Positions 1 through 9,824 of a stretch of DNA of 64,000 nt are shown here, one piece after another. How positions within the stretch are numbered: the stretch's first letter is position 1; the number at the start of each line of letters is the position of its first letter. This DNA comes from Lachnospira eligens (GTDB lineage: Bacteria > Bacillota > Clostridia > Lachnospirales > Lachnospiraceae): positions 214,868 through 278,867 of the forward strand of contig NZ_WKRD01000005.1 of NCBI RefSeq assembly GCF_009680455.1, read 5' to 3'. The position numbers and the translations under genes are program-made. A model generated the notes under the pieces. It was given only the letters and a program-made list of their open reading frames with translations. It had not been told where the DNA came from and did no database searches.

Positions 1-196
1 CGATCCCTTTTGTATGGTCAATATGTTCATGTGTTACAAATATTGCATCAATATCTTTAAGACTTAAACCCGCCGTATTAAGTCCTTCTTCAATTCTTTT
101 CCTGCTTATTCCGGCATCAAAAAGAACATGTGTGTCCTCCGTACCAAGGTAGATACAGTTTCCACTGCTTCCGCTGGCAATCGGCATCATTCTCAT
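1..196 (-). CDS. MBL-fold metallohydrolase, YycJ/WalJ-like (partial, N-terminus only)
   Basis: Only the first 65 or so codons are in the window; the gene runs off the left edge. The reading begins MRMMPIASGSSGNCIYLG and reaches the metal-binding motif THEHIDHTKG (HxHxDH type), which defines the metallo-beta-lactamase fold. The SGSSGN opening is typical of the YycJ/WalJ group, small predicted nucleases or hydrolases often near cell-wall and DNA-repair genes. It starts 2 nt after the stop of the upstream FtsA-like gene, so the two are probably cotranscribed. The substrate cannot be told from this fragment. Confidence 0.8.
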   Translation of the reverse strand, partial: MRMMPIASGSSGNCIYLGTEDTHVLFDAGISRKRIEEGLNTAGLSLKDIDAIFVTHEHIDHTKGI

Positions 197-198
197 AA

Positions 199-2253
199 TT
201 ATTTATCCTCCCAGCGAAGCTCTATAACATCACCATCATTAAGTGGCGATGAATAATCAGCATCATTTCCGTTATGTAAGAATACAAGATTCCCCCTTAC
301 CATTGTAAGATCAAATGGATAGAACTGGAACAGGTCTACAACTATATAATCAGGCTTGCCTGATAAAACAACGCTCTGACCATTAACCGTAATAGTTATA
401 TCCAGCGGTTGTATAACTGGTTCTTCTGCTACCTTATCATCAGTTTCTTCTGATTCCTGCAGCTTTTCTGATGCCATAATATTCTCATTATATTCCTCTA
501 ATGAAGAAGTTCTTACCGTAAAGTTCTCATATACTTTAGTATTCTTATCTGCTGGTTCATTATTAACAGTTACATTGAGTGTCTTATAATCCAAGTCAAG
601 AAACTCAAAAAGCTGTGCAACTGTATAGAAGTTCTCCATACGGATTTTGTCGCCGTCATTAATATCATAGAACTCTGACTTTAATTCTCCATTAACATAT
701 GCAAATCTTGGGCAGACTATAGTTTTATCATTTACTATAAATGTTATCTGGGAATTAAACTCTTCAAGCTGTCCTATTGTTATGCTTGCCGGTTCTCCTA
801 CTGTAGATTCCGTTACAACTATTATATCATTCTGTTCAATCGGAGTATGAAGATTAGCCGGTCTTCCATTAAGCGTAACAACTGCACCTTCCCCGGCACT
901 TCCCCTTACAAGTCTTGACTTTCCATTAACAGTAAAGTTAATCTCTGCTCCTCTTCTTGGGAAAAGCTTTTCATTAGGGAAGCCAATCTGCATAACAGCA
1001 TCTACAACTGTAAGATTACTTGTATCATAGAGCTTTATTCGTTCTTTATTAACAGTAACAAATACAAAATTGTTCTTTTGCGTATAATAATTAGTGCATA
1101 TACCGACAGGAGTTACATATAATGAATCCTTCTTGAAATTGTCAACCTGAAAATCAACTGATGTAAGTACTTCTTCACCTCTTACTGCTACTCTCTGGTG
1201 CGGTATTCCAAGACAATCAGCCACTCTTTCTGTATAACCTGGTATCTTGCCACCACCTCCGACAACAAACACAGCATTTACAGGCTTACCGCCATTAAGC
1301 TCAATAATCTTTTCTGCAACATCCTTTGCCATCGCATCCACAACATCAGCTGCTGCATTTCTTATTTCAAGTGCATCTACCTTCTGCGTGATACCCATTA
1401 TATCTTTAAATGTTACAAGCCCTTTTTTCTTAGAGCTTGCAGACATTTTAATCTTTTCAGCAGTATTAAAATCAACAAGGTAAGTTTTTGCGATGCACTC
1501 TGTTATCTCATCACCTGCGCAAGGTATCATGCCGTATGCAATTATACAGCCATCCTTTGTAAGACAGATATCTGATGTTCCTGCACCTACATCTACAAGC
1601 CCTATGTTAAGAAGCCTGTACTGCTCAGGAATTGCTATATTCATGGCTGCTATAGGCTCTAATGTAAGACTTTCAACATTAAGTCCGGCATATTCAACAG
1701 CCTCATAAAGTCCATCAACTACCTCTTCCGGCAAAAATGTAGCAATAAGTTCAACTGAAATCTTAGAAGCCTTATGCCCCTCAAGATTATTAATATCATA
1801 GCCGTTAAGCTGATATCTTATAGGGGTGTTTCCGACACAATAAAATCTTGCTTTATCTTCTTTTTCGTTAATCTTATTATGTGCATTCTCAACCGCCAGA
1901 AGATTAAGTGAATAGATATGTTCCTGCGTAACCCGTGTTTCCTCTTCAAATTCATACTCAGCAGACGAATTAATAGTTTTAAGAACTCGTCCAGCAGCAG
2001 CTATGCATACTTCTGAAAGTTCCCTTCCAAGCTGGTTTTCAAGAGAATTCTTAACTTTTCTGATTGTATCGCCAACTTTATAGATATCATGAATCTGACC
2101 ATCAAGCATTGCTCTGGTTTCATGCTTCTGCTCAGCCATTGCAATAACTTTAAAACGGTTCCTTTCCATGTATCCCACAACACCGACAATACTTCTTGTT
2201 CCTATATCAAGACCAAAAACAAGGGTCTCATTTCTTGACTGTGTATTATCCAT
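199..2253 (-). CDS. FtsA-like actin-fold ATPase with long C-terminal extension
   Basis: Residues 1-360 look like the FtsA/PilM actin fold: the phosphate-1 loop GLDIGTRSIVGVVG near the N-terminus, a second phosphate loop LVDVGAGTSDICL around residue 217 and the adenosine motif VVGGGGKIPGY around 325. The family anchors cell division or pilus machinery to the membrane. At 684 aa it is much longer than classical FtsA (about 420 aa); the extra 300 residues contain at least two ubiquitin-like or SLBB-like segments (for example ITVNGQSVVLSG near the end) and an acidic linker. It is therefore a lachnospiral FtsA-related protein rather than a proven FtsA. It lies downstream of coaE and polA in the same direction. 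Confidence 0.75.
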   Translation of the reverse strand: MDNTQSRNETLVFGLDIGTRSIVGVVGYMERNRFKVIAMAEQKHETRAMLDGQIHDIYKVGDTIRKVKNSLENQLGRELSEVCIAAAGRVLKTINSSAEYEFEEETRVTQEHIYSLNLLAVENAHNKINEKEDKARFYCVGNTPIRYQLNGYDINNLEGHKASKISVELIATFLPEEVVDGLYEAVEYAGLNVESLTLEPIAAMNIAIPEQYRLLNIGLVDVGAGTSDICLTKDGCIIAYGMIPCAGDEITECIAKTYLVDFNTAEKIKMSASSKKKGLVTFKDIMGITQKVDALEIRNAAADVVDAMAKDVAEKIIELNGGKPVNAVFVVGGGGKIPGYTERVADCLGIPHQRVAVRGEEVLTSVDFQVDNFKKDSLYVTPVGICTNYYTQKNNFVFVTVNKERIKLYDTSNLTVVDAVMQIGFPNEKLFPRRGAEINFTVNGKSRLVRGSAGEGAVVTLNGRPANLHTPIEQNDIIVVTESTVGEPASITIGQLEEFNSQITFIVNDKTIVCPRFAYVNGELKSEFYDINDGDKIRMENFYTVAQLFEFLDLDYKTLNVTVNNEPADKNTKVYENFTVRTSSLEEYNENIMASEKLQESEETDDKVAEEPVIQPLDITITVNGQSVVLSGKPDYIVVDLFQFYPFDLTMVRGNLVFLHNGNDADYSSPLNDGDVIELRWEDK

Positions 2254-2290
2254 ACCCTACCTCTAGAATAAACAAATTATGTATAATGTA

Positions 2291-2881
2291 TCATATTCCA
2301 AGTATAATCTCAAGCTGGGCGCGTGTTTTTTCAATATCTGCGCCATTATTAATCACTTTATCTGCATGCTTTCTGAACTCATCATCAGATAGCTGGCTTT
2401 TAAATATGTCTGATATCTTTTCATCAGAATAGCCTCTTGAAGCAGCAAGTCTTTTTCTTCTCTCATCTTCCGAAACATATATATACCATATCTCATCCAT
2501 GAATATATCATAGTGATCTTCAATAAGCAGTGCTGCCTCAACAAAACAGTAATCAACATCATCTGCTATCTTATGATTATTAATCTGATTAATAATCTCT
2601 TGTTTTACAAGAGGATGAATTATGCTGTTAAGAACGATTCTCTTATTAGGGTTCTTAAATATAATATCTGCGAGAAGAGGTCTGTTTATCTCTCCATCTT
2701 CTCCTACAATCTGCTCCCCGAATATATCAACGACCTTTTTAAATCCAATATTACCTGAGTGGTATATATTTCTTGCAACAAGGTCTGCCTGTATAATGTC
2801 GCAGGAACACATTTCTTTAAGGAGTGCAAGAACAGAAGATTTTCCTGCTCCTACACCACCTGTGATTCCAATAACTTTCAT
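2291..2881 (-). CDS. coaE: Dephospho-CoA kinase
   Basis: Catalyses the last step of coenzyme A synthesis, ATP-dependent phosphorylation of dephospho-CoA at the ribose 3'-OH, in the cytoplasm. The P-loop GITGGVGAGKSSV is at residues 5-17, followed by the conserved ADLVAR (residue 32 area) and the VEAALLIE segment of the lid/CoA domain. At 196 aa it matches the family length. Its ATG shares one base with the TAA of polA (TAATG), indicating translational coupling; polA-coaE adjacency is common in Firmicutes. Confidence 0.95.
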   Translation of the reverse strand: MKVIGITGGVGAGKSSVLALLKEMCSCDIIQADLVARNIYHSGNIGFKKVVDIFGEQIVGEDGEINRPLLADIIFKNPNKRIVLNSIIHPLVKQEIINQINNHKIADDVDYCFVEAALLIEDHYDIFMDEIWYIYVSEDERRKRLAASRGYSDEKISDIFKSQLSDDEFRKHADKVINNGADIEKTRAQLEIILGI

Positions 2882-5565
2882 TAGTGTGCCTCCAGCCAGT
2901 CTTTTCCTTCCTTTAAATCTACCTCAAGAGGAACTTTAAGGCTTACTGCATTCTTCATTCCATCAAGCATAATCTGCTTTACAGTTTCAACCTCATCCTC
3001 TGCCGTCTCAACAAGAAGCTCATCATGAACCTGCAATATAAGTCTTGACCTGAGATTATGCTCCTTAAGTGCATTATATACATTAATCATTGCCAGCTTT
3101 ATAATATCAGCTGCAGTTCCCTGAATCGGTGCATTCATGGCAACTCTCTCTCCAAAAGAACGCTGCATGAAATTAGAAGATTTAATCTCTGGAATTTCTC
3201 TTCTTCTATTGTACATTGTAAGTGAATATCCTTTTTCTTTGGCATCACTTACGAGTCCGTCAATAAATGTCTTGATAGTCGGATAGCTTGCAAAATATCT
3301 TTCAATATATTCTTTAGCTTCTTTTCTTGAAATACTAAGATCCTGACTTAATCCAAATGAACTCATTCCATAGATAATGCCGAAATTAACTGCCTTGGCA
3401 TTTCTTCTCTGTTCATCAGTAACCTCATCGAGCGGTACGCCAAAGACCTGTGCCGCCGTTGCTCTGTGGATATCTGCTGATGAATTATACGCCTCAATGA
3501 GCTTCTCATCCCCTGACATATGAGCAAGAATTCTTAACTCTATCTGAGAGTAGTCGGCATCCAAGAATACAAAGCCATTCTTTGGAACAAATACCTTTCT
3601 TATAGCCTTACCCATCTCCATTCTTATAGGAATATTCTGAAGATTAGGCTCTGTACTGCTTATTCTTCCAGTAGCAGTTATTGTCTGGTTAAATGTACCA
3701 TGAATTCTTCCATCTTCTGATATATACTGTGTAAGACCGTCAGCATAAGTTGATTTAAGCTTTGATAACTGTCTGTATTCAAGAATCTTACTTACAACCG
3801 GATAATCAGGTGCAAGCTTTTCAAGTACATCTGCGGCTGTTGAATAGCCACTCTTTGTCTTCTTTCCGTTAGGCATTCCAAGCTTTTCAAAAAGTATTAC
3901 ACCAAGCTGCTTTGGTGAATTGATATTGAACTCTTCGCCTGCTGCTTCATATATCTCTTTCTCAAGAACCAAAATCTTAGTGCCAAGTACCTTAGAATAA
4001 TCAACAAGTGCCTTTTTATCAACACTTATGCCCTGCTGCTGCATATCAAAAAGAACAAATATAAGAGGCATTTCTATAGTTTCAAAAAGCTCATACATAT
4101 TCTCACTCTTTAACTGTTCTGTAATTTTATCAGCACATTTGTAATAAGCATATGATGAAAGACATGCATACTTAATAAGATTGTCTTCCGCTTCATTTAC
4201 TGCCTTATTAATTGACAATTTACCCAGAAGTTCTGTTTTTGAAGGATATGTTAATGATAAAAACTCTCTTCCAAGACTTTCATAATCATAACTTTCGTTA
4301 CTTGGATGAAGCAGATATGCCGCAATTGCAGTATCAATAAATGCTTTTTCTGAAACAAGCGGATAGCCATTTATCTTGTCTTTTTCAAATATATCAAGAT
4401 AATCTTTAATATTGGCAGATGCTATATTTCTGTTAGAAGCCACGCTTACAACATCTGACAGACGGTCTGCAAGATAACTCTCTGTAACAAAGCCCGATAC
4501 CGGAATATAATATATTTCTGTATCTGATAGTGTTATTCCAACTGCAGTCAGTTCACTTTCTCTTACAATAGAAAGTCCGATTTTTTCAATTCCACCTGCT
4601 ATATCCATTGCTTTGTTAAATACATTTTCAACCTCAGCAAAATCAGATATCTTCTTGAAATATTCATAACATTCAGGATCTTTAGCAATTATATCTGTAT
4701 TCTCAAACTTCTTTAGCATATTTTTAAAATTATACTTCTTAAAAAGTTCATATGAATTCTCATTAAAGAAATCACCTGCTTTAGAATCTTCAACTTTATA
4801 ATCAATCGGAACATCGATTTTAATCTCTGACAAGAATCTGCTCATCTTAATCTGCTCGATATTCTCAGTTATTGATGTTTTTGCTTTAGGCGGCTTCAAC
4901 TCGCAAAGATGTTCAAAAACATTATCAAGACTATGATATTCCCGAATAATGGCAGACGCTGTCTTAGGTCCTATCCCCGGTGCTCCCGGTATATTATCAG
5001 ATGTATCCCCCATAAGGGCTTTAACATCTATAAATTCATGAGGAGTAACTCCATACAGATTAAATACATCTGATGGATAATAATCTTCAACCTCTGTTAC
5101 ACCTTTCTTTGTCTTTGGTATTCTTATCTTAATATGCTCATCTGCCAGCTGAAGCAAATCTCTGTCACCTGAAACAATTGATACATCTATTCCTTTCGCA
5201 GCACTTTCCTTCGCAATTGTACCTAGAATATCATCTGCTTCGTATCCCTCCTGCTCGACAACTGTAATATTCATTGCTTTAAGCAGCTCCTTCATAAGAG
5301 GAACCTGCTGCTTTAGTTCTGGCTGCATAGGCTTTCTTGTCCCTTTATATCCATCAAATGCCTTATGTCTGAATGTCGGTGCAGATAAATCAAATGCAAC
5401 CGTAATATAGTCGGGCTTTTCTTCATCAAGAAATTTAAATAAAATATTAAGAAAGCCATACATAGCATTGGTATGTATGCCTTCTGCATTAGTAAGGTCA
5501 GGAACTCCGTAAAATGCCCTATTTAATATGCTGTGTCCATCTATTAATATAAGTTTTTCACCCAT
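2881..5565 (-). CDS. polA: DNA polymerase I
   Basis: Repair and Okazaki-fragment maturation polymerase, family A, 894 aa. The N-terminal 290 residues are the 5'-3' exonuclease, with GDRDLLQLADE and the helix-3-turn signature MGDTSDNIPGAPGIGPKTA. The central 3'-5' exonuclease-like domain lacks the DxE metal ligands, as in Taq and Bst polymerases, so proofreading is probably absent. The polymerase domain has motif A DADYSQIELR, motif B RRNAKAVNFGIIYG and motif C QVHDELLVE. It overlaps the start of coaE by one base. Confidence 0.97.
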   Translation of the reverse strand: MGEKLILIDGHSILNRAFYGVPDLTNAEGIHTNAMYGFLNILFKFLDEEKPDYITVAFDLSAPTFRHKAFDGYKGTRKPMQPELKQQVPLMKELLKAMNITVVEQEGYEADDILGTIAKESAAKGIDVSIVSGDRDLLQLADEHIKIRIPKTKKGVTEVEDYYPSDVFNLYGVTPHEFIDVKALMGDTSDNIPGAPGIGPKTASAIIREYHSLDNVFEHLCELKPPKAKTSITENIEQIKMSRFLSEIKIDVPIDYKVEDSKAGDFFNENSYELFKKYNFKNMLKKFENTDIIAKDPECYEYFKKISDFAEVENVFNKAMDIAGGIEKIGLSIVRESELTAVGITLSDTEIYYIPVSGFVTESYLADRLSDVVSVASNRNIASANIKDYLDIFEKDKINGYPLVSEKAFIDTAIAAYLLHPSNESYDYESLGREFLSLTYPSKTELLGKLSINKAVNEAEDNLIKYACLSSYAYYKCADKITEQLKSENMYELFETIEMPLIFVLFDMQQQGISVDKKALVDYSKVLGTKILVLEKEIYEAAGEEFNINSPKQLGVILFEKLGMPNGKKTKSGYSTAADVLEKLAPDYPVVSKILEYRQLSKLKSTYADGLTQYISEDGRIHGTFNQTITATGRISSTEPNLQNIPIRMEMGKAIRKVFVPKNGFVFLDADYSQIELRILAHMSGDEKLIEAYNSSADIHRATAAQVFGVPLDEVTDEQRRNAKAVNFGIIYGMSSFGLSQDLSISRKEAKEYIERYFASYPTIKTFIDGLVSDAKEKGYSLTMYNRRREIPEIKSSNFMQRSFGERVAMNAPIQGTAADIIKLAMINVYNALKEHNLRSRLILQVHDELLVETAEDEVETVKQIMLDGMKNAVSLKVPLEVDLKEGKDWLEAH

Positions 5566-5580
5566 AACAATCTCCCATCT

Positions 5581-5949
5581 TTAAAAGAATTTAATAATGA
5601 TAAGAAGCAATGCTGTAAGAACCATAACTGTAGAAACAAAAATATATCTTACCCTGGTAAAATGAGTCCATTGTCTTAAAAACAAACATTTAGCCTCACT
5701 GTCCTTAAGCTTCTGCTCAACCAGCCCTGTAAAATCAAATGCATCTAAATATGCACTATATCTGCTGTTCTCTGTTCTTTTCTCACTATCATCTTCTAAT
5801 CCATATAAAATTATATAATATATCTCCATCTCTTCACGACAGTCTGCACAGTTAAGAATATGATTGGTAAATGCTTCTTCATCTTTAAGTGACAGATTGC
5901 CATGTTCAAAGCTTTCTATCCTGCTCTGGATTTCCTTACAGTTATCCAT
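5581..5949 (-). CDS. Zinc-finger (zf-HC2-like) single-pass membrane protein
   Basis: Small protein (122 aa) with an H-x3-C-x2-C cluster (HILNCADC) near residue 40 and one hydrophobic segment at the very C-terminus. This is the layout of anti-sigma-factor-type zinc-finger proteins, which hold a sigma factor at the membrane. No sigma factor gene is adjacent, so the partner is unknown. The start is set at MDNCKE because GGAGG precedes that ATG by 5 nt; the longer reading from 5979 has no SD. It lies just upstream of polA (15 bp). Confidence 0.6.
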   Translation of the reverse strand: MDNCKEIQSRIESFEHGNLSLKDEEAFTNHILNCADCREEMEIYYIILYGLEDDSEKRTENSRYSAYLDAFDFTGLVEQKLKDSEAKCLFLRQWTHFTRVRYIFVSTVMVLTALLLIIIKFF

Positions 5950-6066
5950 AAACGCCTCCATAAAAGGATTATAATACAATAATAAAATAATATTCGAAAT
6001 TTATTATGTACGCAAGTATTCTTTACTTGATTTTTAAGATTTATTATGATAAACTATCAAAGTCGC

Positions 6067-6149
6067 GCAGGTGTGGCGGAATGGCAGACGCAGCAGACTC
6101 AAAATCTGCCGGTGGTAACATCGTGCGGGTTCAAGTCCCGCCACCTGCA
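6067..6149 (+). tRNA. tRNA-Leu (anticodon CAA)
   Basis: The acceptor stem GCAGGTG (6067-6073) pairs with CACCTGC (6142-6148), with discriminator A at 6149. The anticodon arm is GCAGA-CTCAAAA-TCTGC, giving anticodon CAA, which reads UUG. The long variable arm (class II) and T-arm GCGGGTTCAAGTCCCGC fit leucine. CCA is not encoded. It is the only plus-strand gene in the first 29 kb, and a terminator follows it directly. Confidence 0.96.
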
Positions 6150-6157
6150 TTAAAAAA

Positions 6158-6192
6158 GGAAGTTGCTTTTATCGCAGCTTCCTTTTTCTTTT
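6158..6192 (+). terminator. Intrinsic terminator of tRNA-Leu
   Basis: GGAAGTTGC (6158-6166) pairs with GCAGCTTCC (6174-6182) with one wobble, and a T-rich tail follows (6183-6192). It lies 8 nt after the tRNA 3' end and faces the end of glgA. Confidence 0.85.
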
Positions 6193-6229
6193 ATAGAAAA
6201 TCACCGTTAAATACAAAACTGTCACTTAA

Positions 6230-7666
6230 TTAAAGTGAATTATAAAGTTCTTCATACTTTCTAGCTGAACTGTTCCATGAGAAGTCTGTCTTCATTCCCC
6301 TGTCAACAATCTTATTCCACTCTCTCTTATGATTGTAATATACATCCTTAGCATAATTAACAATACCAAGCATCTCATGTGCATTATAATTAGCAAAAGA
6401 AAATCCTGTTCCCTTACCTTCATATTCGTTATATGGCTCTACAGTATCCTTAAGGCCACCTGTTTCTCTTACTATAGGAACTGTTCCATATCTAAGGCTC
6501 ATTAGCTGAGAAAGACCGCAAGGTTCGAATAATGACGGCATAAGGAATGCATCACAGGCTGCATATACCTTATGTGACATATCTTCTGAATAATATATAT
6601 TAGCTGACACTCTGTCATTATATTTCCAGTCATAATGTCTGAACATATTCTCATATCTCTCTTCACCGGTACCAAGAACAACAAACTGTACATCTTCTGC
6701 ACAAAGCTGATCCATAACATATGCTACAAGATCAAGTCCCTTCTGATCTGTAAGTCTCGATACAAGCCCAATCATAAACTTACCCTTATCTTCTGTGAGT
6801 CCAAGTTCCTTCTGAAGTGCAACCTTGTTCTTCCACTTTTCTTTTCTAAAGGTTACCTGATTATAGTTGTTGTAAATTCTCTTATCTGTCTCTGGGTTAT
6901 ATTCATCATAATCAATACCATTAACAATACCAGATAAAACATTAGATCTTGCTCTCATAAGGCCATCAAGATTCTCACCATAAAACGGTGTCTTTATCTC
7001 TTCTGCATAAGTTTCACTTACAGTTGTAACCCTGTCAGCATATACAATACCACCTTTTAAGTAATTAGCATCATCATAGGCTTCAAGCTTATCTGATGTA
7101 AAATATTCATCTGGAAGTCCTGTAATATCCTTAACTTTCTTAAGATCCCATATGCCCTGGAACTTAAGATTATGTATAGTCATAATAGACTTGATACCCT
7201 GATAAAACTCTCCCTGAGAGAATCTTTCCTTAAGATATACAGGAATAAGACCTGTCTGCCAGTCATTACAATGAATTATGTCTGGTCTGAAGCCAAGCAC
7301 AGGAAGAGCTGAAAGTGCAGCCTTGCTAAAGAATGCAAACTTCTCAATATCCTCATGAATCCAGCTGTATGGCTTATTACCACCAAAATAGAATTCATTA
7401 TCAATAAAGTAAAATGTCACACCATTCCACTCTAATTCAAAAACACCTACATACTGTGTTCTCCATGCAAGATCTATGTAAAAATGTGTCTTATAAACCA
7501 TCTTTTCACGATACTCCCAAGGTATACATGTATACTTAGGTATCATTACCCTTACATCAAACTTAGTCTTGTCAAAATACTTAGGAAGTGAACCTGCAAC
7601 GTCAGCAAGTCCGCCGGTCTTAATAAATGGTACAGCCTCTGATGCAATCAACAATACATTTTTCAT
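6230..7666 (-). CDS. glgA: Glycogen synthase (ADP-glucose type)
   Basis: GT5 family enzyme that transfers glucose from ADP-glucose to the non-reducing end of an alpha-1,4-glucan. The KTGGLADV motif binding ADP-glucose is at residues 16-23, and the C-terminal Rossmann half has EPCGLSQL and the TGGLKDTV loop. At 478 aa it has the family length. Other glg genes are not adjacent. GAGG lies 8 nt before the ATG. It faces tRNA-Leu convergently. Confidence 0.95.
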   Translation of the reverse strand: MKNVLLIASEAVPFIKTGGLADVAGSLPKYFDKTKFDVRVMIPKYTCIPWEYREKMVYKTHFYIDLAWRTQYVGVFELEWNGVTFYFIDNEFYFGGNKPYSWIHEDIEKFAFFSKAALSALPVLGFRPDIIHCNDWQTGLIPVYLKERFSQGEFYQGIKSIMTIHNLKFQGIWDLKKVKDITGLPDEYFTSDKLEAYDDANYLKGGIVYADRVTTVSETYAEEIKTPFYGENLDGLMRARSNVLSGIVNGIDYDEYNPETDKRIYNNYNQVTFRKEKWKNKVALQKELGLTEDKGKFMIGLVSRLTDQKGLDLVAYVMDQLCAEDVQFVVLGTGEERYENMFRHYDWKYNDRVSANIYYSEDMSHKVYAACDAFLMPSLFEPCGLSQLMSLRYGTVPIVRETGGLKDTVEPYNEYEGKGTGFSFANYNAHEMLGIVNYAKDVYYNHKREWNKIVDRGMKTDFSWNSSARKYEELYNSL

Positions 7667-7718
7667 ACATTAGTCCTCATTTCTTCTTAATTATAATCCC
7701 ATACTCTTCATGCATTTA

Positions 7719-7753
7719 TAAAAAAATAAGTGCAGTCCTTGTAAAACTGCACT
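7719..7753 (-). terminator. Intrinsic terminator of the NlpC/P60 gene
   Basis: On the minus strand AGTGCAG (7753-7747) pairs perfectly with CTGCACT (7735-7729), and a run of T follows (7726-7719). It sits 25 bp downstream of the hydrolase stop and just upstream of glgA. Confidence 0.8.
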
Positions 7754-7777
7754 CATTATATCACATATATTATAATA

Positions 7778-8833
7778 TTACCAGTAACGTCTTATAGCAA
7801 TTACACTCATACCTATTGAATTAACACCAACAAGCCTTACTGAACCGCCTGGAACATTAGCATGAATCATCTGTCCCCCACCTACATATAATCCAACATG
7901 TCCCGGATAACATATAACATCGCCTGGCTGTGCATTGGCAAGTCCGTTAACCGCTGTACCACCATATGCCTGGGCACTTGATGATCTTGAAATACTAATC
8001 CCATACTGTCTGAACAGATAAGAAGTAAATCCTGAGCAGTCAAAACCTGATGGTGAACTTCCACCGCTTACATATGGAACTCCAAGAAGTGAATATGCAA
8101 GTGAAACAACACCACTTGCTACAGATGAATCACCCTTTGCCGGTGTAACTGTTGTATTAATCTGCTGGTTCTGTTTCGCCGCTGCTGCCTGACGTTCCTG
8201 TTCTTTCTTAGCCGCAACTTCTGCCGCTTTCTTAACAGCTGATTCAAGCTGGCTGTTTACATCATCAGCCTTAGCCTGTGTTTCCTGAATAGTACTATAA
8301 AGCAATGCCTGTTTCTCAGTAAGCTGTGTCTGTGCTTCATCAAGTTCCTGCTTATCACTTTCAAGTTTTTCCTTGAGTTCCTTAATTTCACTAGCAGTCT
8401 GAGCCATTTCATCAAGCTTGTTTCTGTCATAATTATAAACTTCCTGCATATACACTGCTTTATTAAGCATTGTACTCATGTCTGATGAAGTAAGGAAAAC
8501 TTCAGCTAATGATACAGACTGGTCTTCATACATATACTTGATACGAAGCTTCATATCCTCATATTGCGCTGACTGAATCTTCTCTGCCTCTTCAAGTTTT
8601 ACATTAGCTGCATCTATTTCATCAGATTTATTAGCCATCTTAAGTTCCAGATCATCCATCTGTTGTAACAGATAAGCCCACTGATCCTGAAGATTATCCA
8701 ATTCCTGTTGTGTCTGTTGCTTCTGCTGCTTTAACTTATCAACGTCATCTGCAAATACAGCAAATACTGTGGATACAGTTAATGTAGATGATAATAACAC
8801 GGCTGCAAAACCTTTAAATATTCTCTTACGCAT
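7778..8833 (-). CDS. Secreted NlpC/P60 peptidoglycan hydrolase with N-terminal coiled coil
   Basis: Predicted cell-wall endopeptidase of the CwlO/PcsB layout, 351 aa. A signal peptide (MRKRIFKG, hydrophobic core, cleavage near VFA-D) is followed by a long coiled coil of Lys/Gln/Glu heptads (residues 30-215). A short Ala/Gln linker leads to the NlpC/P60 domain (about 245-351), with catalytic Cys in FDCSGFTSY and His in GHVGLYVG. Such coiled coils usually mediate control by an FtsEX-like partner; none is adjacent. The ATG at 8833 is preferred because GAGG precedes it; the upstream TTG codon would overlap the SD. It has its own promoter at 8893-8921 and terminator at 7719-7753. Confidence 0.9.
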   Translation of the reverse strand: MRKRIFKGFAAVLLSSTLTVSTVFAVFADDVDKLKQQKQQTQQELDNLQDQWAYLLQQMDDLELKMANKSDEIDAANVKLEEAEKIQSAQYEDMKLRIKYMYEDQSVSLAEVFLTSSDMSTMLNKAVYMQEVYNYDRNKLDEMAQTASEIKELKEKLESDKQELDEAQTQLTEKQALLYSTIQETQAKADDVNSQLESAVKKAAEVAAKKEQERQAAAAKQNQQINTTVTPAKGDSSVASGVVSLAYSLLGVPYVSGGSSPSGFDCSGFTSYLFRQYGISISRSSSAQAYGGTAVNGLANAQPGDVICYPGHVGLYVGGGQMIHANVPGGSVRLVGVNSIGMSVIAIRRYW

Positions 8834-8870
8834 ATATAACCTCAACTAAAATAATTATTACAAAATTGTT

Positions 8871-8921
8871 AAAAATCGTTTACGATTTTGTAATTATAAT
8901 ATAAACGCTGCTATTTATCAA
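8871..8921 (-). promoter_or_regulatory. Sigma-A promoter of the NlpC/P60 gene with a dyad at the transcript start
   Basis: On the minus strand TTGATA (8921-8916), a 17-bp spacer and a perfect TATAAT (8898-8893) point at the hydrolase gene. The predicted start point falls in or next to the dyad AAAATCG-TTTA-CGATTTT (8871-8888). That dyad could be an operator or a 5'-end hairpin stabilising the mRNA. Confidence 0.75.
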
Positions 8922-8974
8922 GGCTTTACAATTAAATATACATGAAAAATATGTGAACATTTTTATATTAAATA

Positions 8975-9760
8975 TTATCTAATATTGTACTGCAGACGAA
9001 TTTTATCCGAAATCAATGCGATGAATTCTGAATTAGTTGGCTTTCCTTTTCCACAGTTAATAGTATACCCAAACAGATCATTCAGTGTATCTGTATTACC
9101 ACGATTCCATGCAACTTCAATTGCATGTCTTATAGCTCTCTCTACCCTGCTGGGTGTAGTTTCGTATTTTCTTGCAATAGTTGGATAAAGTACTTTTGTA
9201 ACACTGTTTATAATTTCTGCATCCTTTACTGATAAAGTAATTGATTCCCTAAGATACTGATAGCCTTTAATATGTGCCGGAATCCCGATATCATGAATTA
9301 TATTTGTTATATCTGTCTCAAGATTTCTGTCTGTAATAGAAACCGGTTCTCTTGGCACTGTTTTTACACTTACTTTGTCATGCTGATTTCTTATGTATCG
9401 TATTCTGTTAACCAGCACCTCATTGTCAAATGGTTTCATTATGTAATATGCTGCTCCCATATTAAATGCATCCTCAGTTACACTGTCTCTGCCTATAGCG
9501 CTTATTACAATAAAGTCTGGCTTTGAATCTAACGTTTTGTCTGCCCTTACTTTTTCCATAACAGTAATTCCATCTATCCCAGGCATTATAAGATCAAGTA
9601 AAACAACATCCGGCTGGCTCTCATGAATCATTTTCACGGTATCTGCACCATTATCAGCCGTTCCAACAATTCTCATGTCATCTTCCTCATCAATTACACT
9701 CCTTAATGCCTCCAGAATACTCTGATTATCATCTGCGATAGCTATTTTAGTCCTCTCCAT
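8975..9760 (-). CDS. spo0A: Sporulation master response regulator Spo0A
   Basis: Phosphorylated transcription factor that commits the cell to sporulation. The receiver domain (1-120) has the acidic pair ADDNQ, the phosphorylation site in [10 protein letters not shown] and the conserved Lys in YIMKPF. The C-terminal Spo0A DNA-binding domain has the recognition helix [20 protein letters not shown], almost identical to Bacillus. At 261 aa it matches the family (about 267). The start is placed at MERTKIAI with AAAGGG 9 nt upstream; a longer in-frame reading to 9889 has no SD and would swallow the promoter. The gene has its own promoter and 0A boxes. Confidence 0.97.
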   Translation of the reverse strand: MERTKIAIADDNQSILEALRSVIDEEDDMRIVGTADNGADTVKMIHESQPDVVLLDLIMPGIDGITVMEKVRADKTLDSKPDFIVISAIGRDSVTEDAFNMGAAYYIMKPFDNEVLVNRIRYIRNQHDKVSVKTVPREPVSITDRNLETDITNIIHDIGIPAHIKGYQYLRESITLSVKDAEIINSVTKVLYPTIARKYETTPSRVERAIRHAIEVAWNRGNTDTLNDLFGYTINCGKGKPTNSEFIALISDKIRLQYNIR

Positions 9761-9824
9761 ACATTCAAGCCCTTTCATAATGTGAAAATTAAATAATCCG
9801 ACATTTTTCAACTTCACAATAGTT

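Noticed and set aside
6067..6149. tRNA-Leu as an ICE attachment site
   Set aside because: No integrase, direct repeat of the tRNA 3' end or foreign genes lie beside it; the neighbours are housekeeping genes.
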